Shown here: piece after piece, positions 1-9,140 of the stretch
Position numbering within the stretch: the first letter of the stretch is position 1
How the letters are laid out: every line of letters starts with the position of its first letter
Assembly (NCBI GenBank): GCA_964387685.1
Contig: CAYLXK010000006.1
Location: 1-64,000 of the forward strand
Reading direction: 5' to 3'
Length of the DNA stretch: 64,000 nucleotides
From: Bryobacter sp964387685
GTDB lineage: Bacteria > Acidobacteriota > Terriglobia > Bryobacterales > Bryobacteraceae
Position numbers and translations under genes: made by a program
Notes under the pieces: model-generated
The model's input: the letters and a program-made list of their open reading frames with translations, nothing else
The model's database searches: none
What the model was told of the DNA's origin: nothing

Positions 1-157
1 CAGCGCGCCCTCGACACCCATCGCAAAAACAAAAGCCTCATCCCCGCCGCCGGCCTCGAGGAAAACCATTCCCACGAAACCATCAACCAGCCCCAAGAGC
101 CCTTTTTTGTTTCAGAAACGCAGGAATACAAAACGAAGCCACCCGGCCTCCAAGCGG

Positions 158-268
158 CTACTCACCCACCACCATCGTCAGCCCCTGCCCATTCCCCACC
201 CCATCTACCGTCAGATCATTTGCTTGATCTCCCGGTGCCACCGCCGGAACCACCACGATGAACTGCCC
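158..268 (-). pseudogene. Remnant of a Solibacter-type C-terminal domain (TIGR03437-like)
   Basis: Read on the minus strand, about 36 codons end in TAG at 158-160 and give a beta-sandwich-like tail beginning GQFIVVVPAVAPGD and ending LTVDGVGNGQGLTMVVGE. This resembles the last strands of the domain that caps many Solibacter surface proteins. Nothing recognisable precedes it on the minus strand and there is no start codon, so I read it as a detached fragment. The opposite strand also has an open frame entering from the left edge and ending at 261. Its first 45 codons or so could be the tail of a truncated protein, but its Pro-rich end is simply antisense to this fragment. Confidence 0.35.
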
Positions 269-389
269 ACCGCGCGCTGAGCATCCGGGACTATGTCGAC
301 GAGCTTGGAACCAACGCTTCAGTTCTTGGCCGCCCGCATTGAGCCGAAAGACTCGGCCGAGATTGCTTCTCTCCGCCGCCCGGCCGGCG

Positions 390-2096
390 TTACAACCTCG
401 GCTGCGGCGGCTTCACCGGTGTCCAGGCATTGACGCCCTTCCGCCGCAGCTTACGCCGAAATACTTTCTCGCGATTCGTCGTATAGAGATAGTCCAGATT
501 CGGGCCGCCAAATACGCAGTTACTCGGCTGCAAGCCTTGCGGGTTATTCAGAATCGCCACCACGCGACCCGGTTGGTCGCAGATCTGTACGCCCAGGCGC
601 GTCGTCACATACAAGTGACCCTCGGTATCCACGGTCATTCCGTCGCCGCCCGACTGGCTGTCTGTATCCCAAGTTTCCAGATGATAGAAAGGCTGGCCAT
701 TAGTGAGAGACCCATCGGCCTGCACTTGAAAGCTCCATACCCACTTCGCGCGCATGTCTACACAGAAGAGCAGCGACTGGTCCGGGCTCAGTACGATGCC
801 GTTCGGGAAGTCCAGGCCCTCATGCGCCGCCTTCCGCTCCTTGGTGGCTAAATTCAGATGCCAGATCTTGTGCGTGGGCGGCTCCGTCCACCACAGGTTC
901 CCCTTGGCGTCGACACAGAGGTCGTTGGAGGCGACATCGGACGTGAGCACCTGCTCGGCGCCATCCGGTAGAAACGCTGTGATGTTCCGCTTGCGCCCCT
1001 GGCAGGCAAAGAGTTTCCCGTCGCCGCCAAACATTAATCCGTTGGCCCCGCCTGTCTCGTCCTTCCACAGCGACACCTTCTTGGTCGCGTGGTCGATGCG
1101 GTGGATCTTGTTCTGCCGCACGTCGGTGAAGTAGACGTTGCCGTCCTTATCCACCGCCGGTCCTTCGGTGAAGCCATGGCCGCTGGAGATCTCCTCCCAA
1201 TCGTAGGCGGGGTCCAGGAACTCCGTCACATAGTGGCGTTCGGCTTTGCCGGAGCCTTTCGACGCCGCAATCGGCTGCTTCCAGTTCGCCCACAGCCATT
1301 CCAGACTCTCGGCAAAGATGCGGGAGGAGTGCACGGAGTTATGTCCCTCTGTCCCTTCCACCCACTTATGCTCGTAACCGGAATACTCGAGTGCACTCTG
1401 CATCGACTTATTCGCCAGATACCAACTGCCCGAGTAAATATTCAGGTCGTTAGTGCCGTCCTGCAGGAATATCTTCAGCGGCTTCGGCTCCGTGTGGCGA
1501 ATCAAGTCCGGATACGCATTGCCCCCGCGCAGATTTACGTAGGAACCGATATAACTCAGCACGCGCCGGAAAGCGTCGGGCCGATTCCACGCCGCCGTGA
1601 ACGCGGCAATCGCTCCCGAAGACGATCCGCCGATGCCCCGCAGATTCGGATCTTTGCTCAGCGGCGCTACTTTCTCCACCTCCGGCAGGAGTTCCTCGAT
1701 CAGGAAGCGCGCATAGCGGTCGCCCAGTCCGTCGTACTCATAGCTGCGGTTATAGCGCCCCATCTGGGTCGCGGGATCGCGCGGCGGAAGCACGCCCGGA
1801 TTTACAAACAAGCCCACGGTCGGCGGCATTGCCCCAGCAGCAATCAGGCGGTCGAAAACATCGGCCGCCTTGAAGGTGCCCTGCTCGCGAATAAAGCCTG
1901 CGCCGTCCTGGAAGACCATGAGTGCATAGCCGCCCGCGGGCGCCGCAACGGCCGGAACGTAGACCCAGTAATCCCGCTCCGTGCCCGGATAGAGCTTGCT
2001 GGCCTTAAACTGCGCCTGCGTCACCTTGCCTTTGGCCGTCTGCGCCAGCGCAACGCTGGCCGCCGCGCCAGCTTGAAAGAGAGTTCGTCGGGTCAT
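390..2096 (-). CDS. Exported esterase-D-like / SMP-30 (gluconolactonase-like) fusion protein
   Basis: A 568-residue protein with a short Arg-rich exported N-terminus (MTRRTLFQAGAAASVALAQ). Residues about 30-270 look like an enterochelin-esterase/esterase-D alpha/beta hydrolase, with the nucleophile elbow GGSSSGA and a late His (EGHNSVHSS). Residues about 290-560 look like an SMP-30/gluconolactonase six-bladed propeller (GFTEGPAVDKDGNVYFTDV, NDLCVDAKGNLWWTEPP, PNGIVLSPDQ). A likely role is hydrolysis of a sugar ester followed by lactone handling in the periplasm; the substrate is unknown. It lies 28 bp downstream of a sulfatase on the same strand and is probably the last gene of that operon. 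Fold assignment is firm, substrate is inference. Confidence 0.85.
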   Translation of the reverse strand: MTRRTLFQAGAAASVALAQTAKGKVTQAQFKASKLYPGTERDYWVYVPAVAAPAGGYALMVFQDGAGFIREQGTFKAADVFDRLIAAGAMPPTVGLFVNPGVLPPRDPATQMGRYNRSYEYDGLGDRYARFLIEELLPEVEKVAPLSKDPNLRGIGGSSSGAIAAFTAAWNRPDAFRRVLSYIGSYVNLRGGNAYPDLIRHTEPKPLKIFLQDGTNDLNIYSGSWYLANKSMQSALEYSGYEHKWVEGTEGHNSVHSSRIFAESLEWLWANWKQPIAASKGSGKAERHYVTEFLDPAYDWEEISSGHGFTEGPAVDKDGNVYFTDVRQNKIHRIDHATKKVSLWKDETGGANGLMFGGDGKLFACQGRKRNITAFLPDGAEQVLTSDVASNDLCVDAKGNLWWTEPPTHKIWHLNLATKERKAAHEGLDFPNGIVLSPDQSLLFCVDMRAKWVWSFQVQADGSLTNGQPFYHLETWDTDSQSGGDGMTVDTEGHLYVTTRLGVQICDQPGRVVAILNNPQGLQPSNCVFGGPNLDYLYTTNREKVFRRKLRRKGVNAWTPVKPPQPRL

Positions 2097-2124
2097 GATC
2101 GACCCTTATTCTATGCTGCCCAGT

Positions 2125-3570
2125 CTAGGCTGGCTGATCGTCGTATTTGCTCTGCAGCGCGGTCAACTCTCGCTTGAGAGTTTCGACGGTCTTGGCGTAG
2201 CGGGCTTCCCCCACGGCATTCCGCATCTCCCGCGGGTCTTCCTTTAGATCGTAAAACTCCCATTCGGCCTCGCTGTCGGGCGGCTGCGCGCCCTTTGCCT
2301 CCAGAGCCTTGTTGTAGAAGCAAATCAGTTTGTAGCGCTCCGTCCGCACGCCGTATTGTCCGGGTACATGGTGCGCGTTGTCATTGTGCATCCAGTAGCG
2401 GTAGTAAAAACTCTTGCGCCAGCGGCCGTTGCGCTTGCCGGCCAAGAGTCCGCGAGCCGATTCCCCTTGCATGGACGAGTCTGCCGGAAGACCCGCAAAA
2501 TCGAGAAATGTCGGCGCGAAATCGATGTTGGCCATGATTTCTTTCCGCACGCTGCCCGCTGGGATCGCCTTGGGATAACGCGCCAGGAAGGGCATCCGGA
2601 TGCTCTCCTCGTACATCATCCGCTTATCGAACCAACCATGATCGCCCAGGAAAAAGCCTTGGTCCGAACTGTATATCACCAGCGTGTTTTCGCGCAGGTT
2701 GTGGTTATCCAGGTAATCGAGCACCCGTCCCACGTTATCGTCCACGCTGCGCACGCAACGCAGGTAATCCTTGATGTAGAGCTGATAAGCCCACTCGCGC
2801 AGCGCGTCGCCTTCGAGGCCCGCCGGCGGCTTGGTCTTCAGGTCCCGTTCGGTTGTATCCGGGCCCACGCGCATGCGCATCTGCTGCACGGTCTTGGCCT
2901 TGCCGGTCCAGCGGTCCAGCAAATTGTCCGGCGCCGGCACCTTTTCGTCTTTCAGCCAATCCTTGTACTTCGGCGGAGGGTCCCAGGCGCGATGCGGCGC
3001 TTTGTGATGGCACATCATAAAGAACGGCTTGGCGGCGTCGCGATGTTCCAGCCAGTCCAGCGCGAAGTCCGTGATGAGGTCTGTGCAATAGCCGCTGTGC
3101 TTGCGGCGCCCGCCGGCTTCCAAGAAGACCGGGTCGTAATAATCGCCCTGGCCGGGAAGAATGCGCCAGAAATCGAAGCCCTGCGGATCGGTCGTGAGGT
3201 GCCACTTGCCGATCATGGCCGTCTGGTAGCCGCTTTTCTGCAGCGTCTTGGCGACCGTGCTGCGCGCTGGGTCCAGTCGATCGTTCAGAGTATAAACGCC
3301 ATTCTTGTGGCTGTATTGGCCGGTGAGAATGCATGCGCGCGAAGGGGTGCAAATCGAGTTCGTGGCGAAGCAATTCTCCATGCGCACGCCCTGTTTGGCC
3401 AGCCGGTCGATGTTCGGGGTCTCGTTGATCTTTGAACCGTAGGCCGAGATGGCATGGGCGGCGTGGTCGTCACTCATGATGTAAAGAATATTGGGTCGGG
3501 TGGGCGGTGCGCCGCGCAGCGCGGCTCCGCCCAAGGCGCCCAATGCGCTACGACGGGAGAGACTTTTCAT
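2125..3570 (-). CDS. Exported FGly-dependent sulfatase
   Basis: A 481-residue type I sulfatase. The N-terminus (MKSLSRRSALGALGG) is a twin-arginine-like export signal. Metal ligands appear as SDDH at residues 33-36, and the formylglycine signature C-T-P-S-R starts at Cys74, followed by the usual LTGQYSHKNGV. Downstream are the family landmarks GKWHL, HKAPH and YSSDQGFFLGDHGW. It should remove sulfate from an external polysaccharide or aryl ester once an FGly-generating enzyme matures Cys74; none is in this window. It sits 15 bp after the upstream RES-like gene and 28 bp before the esterase/SMP-30 gene, suggesting one transcript. Confidence 0.93.
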   Translation of the reverse strand: MKSLSRRSALGALGGAALRGAPPTRPNILYIMSDDHAAHAISAYGSKINETPNIDRLAKQGVRMENCFATNSICTPSRACILTGQYSHKNGVYTLNDRLDPARSTVAKTLQKSGYQTAMIGKWHLTTDPQGFDFWRILPGQGDYYDPVFLEAGGRRKHSGYCTDLITDFALDWLEHRDAAKPFFMMCHHKAPHRAWDPPPKYKDWLKDEKVPAPDNLLDRWTGKAKTVQQMRMRVGPDTTERDLKTKPPAGLEGDALREWAYQLYIKDYLRCVRSVDDNVGRVLDYLDNHNLRENTLVIYSSDQGFFLGDHGWFDKRMMYEESIRMPFLARYPKAIPAGSVRKEIMANIDFAPTFLDFAGLPADSSMQGESARGLLAGKRNGRWRKSFYYRYWMHNDNAHHVPGQYGVRTERYKLICFYNKALEAKGAQPPDSEAEWEFYDLKEDPREMRNAVGEARYAKTVETLKRELTALQSKYDDQPA

Positions 3571-3585
3571 CCCTAGATTCTATGT

Positions 3586-4329
3586 CTAAGCGTAGGTGAT
3601 CGCCTCGACACTCAGACCGGGGATGGGCGCCTGCTGAGGCCCGAAGAAAACAAGATTGTCCCCGCGCTCGTAAATCGAACGTTCGCTGAAGCGCATCGTG
3701 GGCACGATCAGGTTTGGGGCATAGCCGCAGCCGGCCACGGCCAGGCCCACGCCGCGCGGCACCGACGCGTCGGCCGCACCCAGCGCCTTCTGGATCGCCA
3801 CGCTGTTTATGTGGGGGAAGCCCGCCTTCATGGGTTGCGTCGAGCCGCGTTCCACCATGTCCAGCAGCAAAGCCAGAAAATCCTTCGCGCCCGGGTTCGA
3901 CGTCGAAAGGTCGACGCAGAGCCGCGTGCGATTCAAGCGGATCTTGACGATGGCCTTAGCGGCCAACGCCGCCGGGTCGAAGGGTCCCGCCGGTCCCTTT
4001 TGCCCGCGGTGATAATGCATCGCTTCGTTCACCAGCGCTTGCTGCTGCAGCACACAGTAGAGCCCGCCCCGGCCCGCCACACCGCCCACGCCGCTGCCGC
4101 TCCAACGGTTGCGGTCCGCTCCTTCGTCAAAGGGGGATAGCGCGTTGCTCTGCTGCTGGGGCGTGGCAAAGCCGCCCGGCGGGGGCGGCGGCAGATAAGC
4201 GGCGTCGATCGCGCGAAAGACAAACTGATTTCCGTACAATTGCCGCGTCGGCGCGCGCCGCGCCTCAAGCAGCGCCTTCATGGCCACATACGCGGCCAGA
4301 AAACGCGCGGGATTCTGGATACTCGGCAT
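3586..4329 (-). CDS. Hypothetical protein, weak RES-domain resemblance
   Basis: A 247-residue protein without a signal peptide or membrane span. A Pro-rich insert (PPPPPGG) and a Gln run interrupt the N-terminal third. The stretch RWSGSGVGG...RGGLYCVLQQQALVNEAMHY has the Arg / Gly-rich-Tyr / Glu spacing seen in RES domains (NAD+-degrading fold), but I cannot see the full active site, so this is only a suggestion. It lies between yjbQ (48 bp upstream) and a sulfatase (15 bp downstream) on the same strand. No partner antitoxin of the Xre type is adjacent, which argues against a canonical RES toxin-antitoxin pair. Confidence 0.6.
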   Translation of the reverse strand: MPSIQNPARFLAAYVAMKALLEARRAPTRQLYGNQFVFRAIDAAYLPPPPPGGFATPQQQSNALSPFDEGADRNRWSGSGVGGVAGRGGLYCVLQQQALVNEAMHYHRGQKGPAGPFDPAALAAKAIVKIRLNRTRLCVDLSTSNPGAKDFLALLLDMVERGSTQPMKAGFPHINSVAIQKALGAADASVPRGVGLAVAGCGYAPNLIVPTMRFSERSIYERGDNLVFFGPQQAPIPGLSVEAITYA

Positions 4330-4377
4330 GGCGAAGTTCTCGTGAGAGAGGGCGTCACCGCGCCCGCAAAAGGTCCA

Positions 4378-4821
4378 TCACGCACCGATAATCTTGATTA
4401 ACACCCTCTTTTTTCGCCGCCCGTCAAACTCACCGTAGAAGATCTGCTCCCAAGGGCCAAAATCCAAGCGCCCCCCGCTCACCGCCACCACCACCTCGCG
4501 CCCCATCACGCTGCGCTTCAGGTGGGCGTCGGCGTTATCCTCGCCCGTGTCGTTGTGCCGGTATTGATCGACGGGCGCATGGGGGGCGAGTGCCTCGAGC
4601 CAACGCTCGAAATCCGCGTGCAGCCCCCGCTCGTCGTCGTTAATGAACACGCTGGCCGTGATGTGCATGGCGTTTACCAGGCACAGCCCCTCCTGGATGC
4701 CGCTGTCCGCCAGAGCCTTGGTCACGGCGTTTGTGATGTTTACGAAGCCGCGCCGGGCCGGCACCTCAAAAAAAAGTTCTTGGCGGTAACTCTTCACGGA
4801 CCCTATGGTAGCGAGCCGCAT
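4378..4821 (-). CDS. yjbQ: YjbQ/UPF0047 family protein
   Basis: A 147-residue protein, the normal length for YjbQ/UPF0047. Highly conserved blocks are visible: MHITASVFINDDE, YRHNDTGEDNADAHLK, GREVVVAVSGGRLDFGPWEQ and FYGEFDGRRKKRVLIKIIG. The family adopts a small beta-sandwich fold, and the E. coli member has weak thiamine-phosphate synthase activity; its physiological role is not settled. The start codon lies 14 bp from the divergent SGNH-hydrolase GTG at 4836, so the two genes share a very compact promoter region. Confidence 0.95.
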   Translation of the reverse strand: MRLATIGSVKSYRQELFFEVPARRGFVNITNAVTKALADSGIQEGLCLVNAMHITASVFINDDERGLHADFERWLEALAPHAPVDQYRHNDTGEDNADAHLKRSVMGREVVVAVSGGRLDFGPWEQIFYGEFDGRRKKRVLIKIIGA

Positions 4822-4835
4822 GATACCTTGACGGC

Positions 4836-6128
4836 GTGACCGCCCTCCTTCTTCTTGCCCTGGCCTTGCCCTTGCCGCCGCCGGGCACCGGCATTGAACG
4901 CAGCATGGCGCGCTTAGCCTCGAGTACGCCTACCGCGCCGCAGACCGTGCGGGTACTCTTTTACGGCCAGTCCATCACCAAACAATCCTGGTGGCGCGCG
5001 GTCGCCGAGGACCTGCGCCGCCGCTATCCGTCCGCGCAGCTCATCATCGAAAACCGCGCCATTGGCGGTTATTCCACCCCCCGCCTCATCCGCACGATGG
5101 AAGCCGACATCCTGCCCTTTCATCCCGACCTCATCGTCTTTCACGACTACGGGCCAGAAGACCTTTACGAGAAAATCGTGGTCTGGATTCGGTCGCACAC
5201 CACGGCCGATCTTCTGCTGCAATCCGACCATGTTGTCTGGCTGCCGGGCGAGGAGGACCCGGAAGGCGCGCGCCGCCGCAGTTACGATTTCCAGGAACGC
5301 CATAGTTTCGAATGGATGCCGGCGTTGGCGCAAAAATATGGCCTGGGCCTGGTGGACATTCGCGGCGCCTGGCACGCTCACCTCAAAGACAAAGGCCTCG
5401 CCCCCAAGGCGCTTCTGCGCGACGCGGTTCACTTGAACGAAGCGGGCGAAGCGCTCTATGCCGAAATCACGAGGCTCTATCTGATCCCCACCGCTTCCTC
5501 CGCCCCGGCAGCCGCGCACTTCCGGGATTATCCGGCTTCGTTCCGCAACGGCGAGCTGCGCCTATCCTTTAGCGGTACACGCGTTGAGCTGCTCGATGGG
5601 GAAGGCGGCCCGCTGCAGGTGCTAATCGATGGACAGGCGCCCGCGCAGAATCCTTCGCTCTACTATCATTCCCGGCCAACCAACACTTGGGATGCCGACT
5701 GGCCTACGGTTATTCACGTGGGCCGCGCCACTGCTTCGCCTCTCCCGCGCATCGAGGAGTGGACCCTCAAGGTAACTAACAAACGCATGCCCTCCGGCCT
5801 TCACTTCGATTTCGAAGTGTTCGGGAGTGTTACGGGTCCGGACGGCGGGGGCTCCTCGGAACGGCCCTTTCAATCCACCAGCGGCCTAGTGACGCTGCTT
5901 CCGGAAGACTACGATGTGGAGCGCTCCTATGGGCTTCACAAGATCAACATGCCCAATTCCTGGCAAGTTCGTTGGGCTACCTTGCCTCGCTTCGTGGACC
6001 CGTATTTGCCCAGGCCCGGGGCCGCCACCGTTGTATATGGCCTGTCCAACGCCCGGCACACGCTGCTACTGCGCGGCCAGGGCCGCGTGAAAACCATCCG
6101 CGTCTATACGCCCCCGTTGGCTCTTTAG
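4836..6128 (+). CDS. Exported SGNH/GDSL hydrolase
   Basis: A 430-residue protein from a GTG start, opening with a short hydrophobic signal (TALLLLALALPLPPPG). SGNH blocks are visible: block I LFYGQSITK with the nucleophile Ser46, block II NRAIGGYST (Gly78), block III FHDYGPEDLYE (in place of GxNx), and block V DAVHLNEAG with Asp196 and His199. The C-terminal 200 residues form an additional beta-rich region. The family contains carbohydrate esterases and acetyl-xylan or rhamnogalacturonan esterases. With a sulfatase 9 bp downstream on the same strand, removal of decorations from a polysaccharide is a reasonable inference. Confidence 0.88.
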   Translation: MTALLLLALALPLPPPGTGIERSMARLASSTPTAPQTVRVLFYGQSITKQSWWRAVAEDLRRRYPSAQLIIENRAIGGYSTPRLIRTMEADILPFHPDLIVFHDYGPEDLYEKIVVWIRSHTTADLLLQSDHVVWLPGEEDPEGARRRSYDFQERHSFEWMPALAQKYGLGLVDIRGAWHAHLKDKGLAPKALLRDAVHLNEAGEALYAEITRLYLIPTASSAPAAAHFRDYPASFRNGELRLSFSGTRVELLDGEGGPLQVLIDGQAPAQNPSLYYHSRPTNTWDADWPTVIHVGRATASPLPRIEEWTLKVTNKRMPSGLHFDFEVFGSVTGPDGGGSSERPFQSTSGLVTLLPEDYDVERSYGLHKINMPNSWQVRWATLPRFVDPYLPRPGAATVVYGLSNARHTLLLRGQGRVKTIRVYTPPLAL

Positions 6129-6137
6129 GAAAGTCAG

Positions 6138-7571
6138 ATGCTGCGCCGAAATTTTCTCGCCTCCGCCGCCATCGCCTCGGCCACCACCGCCTCGGCCGCC
6201 CTCGCCGCTCCTGCCCCGCGTCCCAATGTCGTCTGGTTCATGCCGGATCAGTGGCGCGGCCAAGCCCTCGGCTCGATGGGCGACCCCAATGCGCAAACCC
6301 CTCACCTGGACCGCCTCGCGCGCGAAGGTTTGCAATTCCGGAATACCGTCGCCAATACGCCCGTCTGCTGTCCGGCGCGCGCCCTTTTGATGACGGGTCA
6401 ATATTGCCACACCAATGGCATGGTCGCCAACGACCTGCGCTTGCGCGAATCTCATGTCTCCATCGCGAAGACCCTGTCCCAGAACGGCTACCGCACCGGC
6501 TTCATCGGCAAATGGCACCTCGATGGTGGGCCGCGTCTGCCCGGCTTCGTGCCCCCGGGCCCCCGCCGCCATGGCTTCGAATATTGGGCCGCCAACCAGT
6601 GCAGCCACGATCATTTCAACGCCACATATTTCCGCGACGATCCCACCCCTCGTTCCATGCCTAAGTTCGAAGCCGAAGGCTGGACGGACTTGGCGCTCGA
6701 GTTCCTTGACGGCCAAAAATCCGACGGTAGGCCTTTCTTCCTTATGGTCGCGCCCGGCCCCCCACACGATCCCTACGGAGCCCCGGAAGAATACCTGCGC
6801 CGCCACGATCCCGCCGCGCTGCAGCTCCGCAAGAACTACATCCCCGGCCCGCGCGTGCCGGACCGCAAGGCCATCGCCGCCTATTACGCCGCCTGCACTG
6901 CGGTGGACGATCAGGTGGGCCGCTTGGTGAAAGAACTCGACGCGCGCGGCCTTGGGCAAGACACAGCGTTCCTCTTCTTCTCCGATCATGGCGACATGCT
7001 CGGCAGCCACGGTCTGCGCCTCAAGCGCAAGCCGCATGAGGAATCCATTCGCGTGCCGGGCCTGGTGCGTTATCCCCGCGCGGTGCGTCCCGGCCGGGTC
7101 GAAAATGGGCTCTTTTCCCACATCGACATCCCCGCTACCACCCTGGGACTCTGCGGTATTGCGCCCCCCAAGACCTATCAGGGCCGCGATTGCAGCGCCA
7201 CCGTCCTGGGCAAGAAGCGCGGCACCCAGCCCGACGCGTTCTTTCAGATCTTCGGCCCCTATGCCGGCGACGGCACACCCGGCGCGTGGCGCGGTCTGCG
7301 CACCGATCGCTACATGTATGCCCGCTTCCAGGACAAGCCTTATGCGCTCTTTGATCTCGAGCGGGACCCGGACGAGCTGGAAAACCTGGCCGGCCAAGCC
7401 GCCGCGCGTTCCCTTGAGGCGAAGCTCGAGGCGATTCTGCGCGGGCGCATGGAGGAAAGCGGAGATTCCTGGAGTTTCAATTGGACGGCCCCCGTTGAGG
7501 ACGGCGGACGCCTTTATAAGAACAAGACTTACTATCGGGTGGAAGACTACTTACGCGAAAACCCGGCTTAG
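6138..7571 (+). CDS. Exported FGly-dependent sulfatase
   Basis: A 477-residue sulfatase with an Arg-Arg export signal (MLRRNFLASAAIASA). The catalytic signature is C-C-P-A-R at residues 77-81, so Cys77 is the expected formylglycine site; the first-metal ligand region is MPDQWRGQ. Other landmarks are LLMTGQYCHTNGM, GKWHLDGG, GPPHDPYGAPEEY and FFSDHGDMLGSHG. It shows only family-level similarity to the sulfatase at 2125-3570, so the two are not a recent duplication. It is co-transcribed with the SGNH hydrolase (9 bp gap), and its 3' end touches the convergent barrel gene by 4 bp. Confidence 0.94.
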   Translation: MLRRNFLASAAIASATTASAALAAPAPRPNVVWFMPDQWRGQALGSMGDPNAQTPHLDRLAREGLQFRNTVANTPVCCPARALLMTGQYCHTNGMVANDLRLRESHVSIAKTLSQNGYRTGFIGKWHLDGGPRLPGFVPPGPRRHGFEYWAANQCSHDHFNATYFRDDPTPRSMPKFEAEGWTDLALEFLDGQKSDGRPFFLMVAPGPPHDPYGAPEEYLRRHDPAALQLRKNYIPGPRVPDRKAIAAYYAACTAVDDQVGRLVKELDARGLGQDTAFLFFSDHGDMLGSHGLRLKRKPHEESIRVPGLVRYPRAVRPGRVENGLFSHIDIPATTLGLCGIAPPKTYQGRDCSATVLGKKRGTQPDAFFQIFGPYAGDGTPGAWRGLRTDRYMYARFQDKPYALFDLERDPDELENLAGQAAARSLEAKLEAILRGRMEESGDSWSFNWTAPVEDGGRLYKNKTYYRVEDYLRENPA

Positions 7572-8980
7572 CGGAAGTTCAGCGGTAACTCGCCCGGGCT
7601 CCAGAAGAGTCCGAATTGCGCAAAGTAACTGTTCCGCCGGTAGCCGTTGGTTTGCCCTTCGAGGAAGCGCCGGTTGCCGGCCGACAGGCTCAAGTGCAGC
7701 GTGTTCGTCAGGCGCGGCGAAACGTTCAGGGAACTATTGACGGAACTAAATTGCTGCGCCTCGCCCACTGCGCTCGAAAGCCGGTTATAGAATACGCTGG
7801 CCCCCAGCCCTAGGCGCCGCAGCCCGGTGTAGGAGTAGCTGCCCCCCACGTTCACATTGCGCGCCGTTGTGATGACGCCATTGCCGGGCACCACAAAGAG
7901 TCCGCTGGAAAGGTTAAACGTCGAGCGCCGCGTCACCGGGCCCGAGAAGGATACGTTGCCGTTCGGCACGATCGTCACGTTATGAAACACTTCCTGGGTG
8001 GTGCGCACGCCGACAATGGCGGCGATTACGGGGTCTACTTCGACGTTGCGCAGGAAGAGATTTTCCAGCCTCGTCGGACCGCCGCGGAAGGCCAATTGAT
8101 ACTTCCGCGCGATTACCGCCGCGTAACCCAGATACAAGCCTTGCCCATGCGAATCGCCGAATCCGCGTTGGAAGTTAAAGAACAGATAGTTATAGCCGAC
8201 GCTAACGGTTTGATTGCGAGTTAGACGGTACGCGTAATCGGCACCCGCGCTGGCCCCGTTGGCCCCAAATAGTACCCGTCCCATACGCCGCGTAATAAAG
8301 CCCGTGCCGGTCACGTGCAAGGAGCCGCGCGCCGAGCGCTGCCAAATGTAATTCACGCTGCCGTTGCCGTAGTAAATGCGGTTATCGAAGATTTCCGCCG
8401 TGGGCAGTCCAAACGAGAGAAAATTCGGATCGACGAAGCCGTTCAGCGAATTGAGCCCGAAGGCCCGGTTTGTCGTGCCCGCCGACACGCCGATGCCCGC
8501 CGCGGAGCGCGCGTTGATCTGCCGGCTGGCCGACAGCGTAATGTTCTGGTCTGTACCGTTGAAGCCCTTGATGTTGGTGTAATGGCGGTAGCCACCCTGG
8601 TAATTGACGCTCACCAAGCTGCGCCGCATCCGCTTTACGCCATACACTCCGGCGATACCGTCCAGGCCGACCGACGCCGAATTCTGTACGTTACCTTCGC
8701 GGTCTAGCGCAAAGCCCGTCAGGCCGGTATCGTAGCCGCCCGTTACCCCCACATAAAAACGAAATCCCGCCTCCGATGGCCCGGAAGGCGTGTTCACCGC
8801 GCCGCGTCCTAACACCGCCGGTCCGCCGAAGCCGCCCAAGCCAGGACCCGCACCATTGCCGCCAGGGCCCGGTACTCCACCGACCTGCGCGAACATTGCG
8901 CTTTCGAGACAAACGCCAAGTACGATACAAAGGCCGAGGAAGCGAGCCGCCTGAAGCATAAAGTGTTTCGGAATCAGCAT
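7568..8980 (-). CDS. Putative outer-membrane beta-barrel protein
   Basis: A 470-residue protein if started at ATG 8980; the frame stays open upstream to 9214, but that extension is unlike a protein and overlaps the next gene. The N-terminus (FMLQAARFLGLCIVLGVCLESAMFAQ) is a signal peptide, followed by a Gly-rich linker. The rest is alternating aromatic/hydrophobic strands (for example FRFYVGVTGGYDTG, LVSVNYQGGYRHYT, VSVGYNYLFFNFQ) ending GLFWSPGELPLNFR, as expected for a barrel. Acidobacterial genomes contain many such uncharacterised barrels; transported solute unknown. No Shine-Dalgarno is obvious at either candidate ATG (8980 or 8959). Confidence 0.7.
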   Translation of the reverse strand: MLIPKHFMLQAARFLGLCIVLGVCLESAMFAQVGGVPGPGGNGAGPGLGGFGGPAVLGRGAVNTPSGPSEAGFRFYVGVTGGYDTGLTGFALDREGNVQNSASVGLDGIAGVYGVKRMRRSLVSVNYQGGYRHYTNIKGFNGTDQNITLSASRQINARSAAGIGVSAGTTNRAFGLNSLNGFVDPNFLSFGLPTAEIFDNRIYYGNGSVNYIWQRSARGSLHVTGTGFITRRMGRVLFGANGASAGADYAYRLTRNQTVSVGYNYLFFNFQRGFGDSHGQGLYLGYAAVIARKYQLAFRGGPTRLENLFLRNVEVDPVIAAIVGVRTTQEVFHNVTIVPNGNVSFSGPVTRRSTFNLSSGLFVVPGNGVITTARNVNVGGSYSYTGLRRLGLGASVFYNRLSSAVGEAQQFSSVNSSLNVSPRLTNTLHLSLSAGNRRFLEGQTNGYRRNSYFAQFGLFWSPGELPLNFR

Positions 8981-9140
8981 CTTGGTTTGGAGGAGGCAGC
9001 AGGCATAACACTCCTGTACTCCCTCAAGGCAAGTTTGACGCTCATGGAGCTTCAAGTCAAGATAATTCAACCCGCCGTCCCTCCCGGATCTACGACTATC
9101 GGCAGGCGCTAACTGTTGCTGTAGGAAACAAAAAGACTGA

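Noticed and set aside
2356..3435. A 359-codon plus-strand frame opposite the first sulfatase
   Set aside because: Arg/His/Val-rich shadow without any motif.
6066..7397. A 443-codon minus-strand open frame opposite the second sulfatase
   Set aside because: The plus strand carries the full sulfatase signature; the antisense frame has no domain and no start context.
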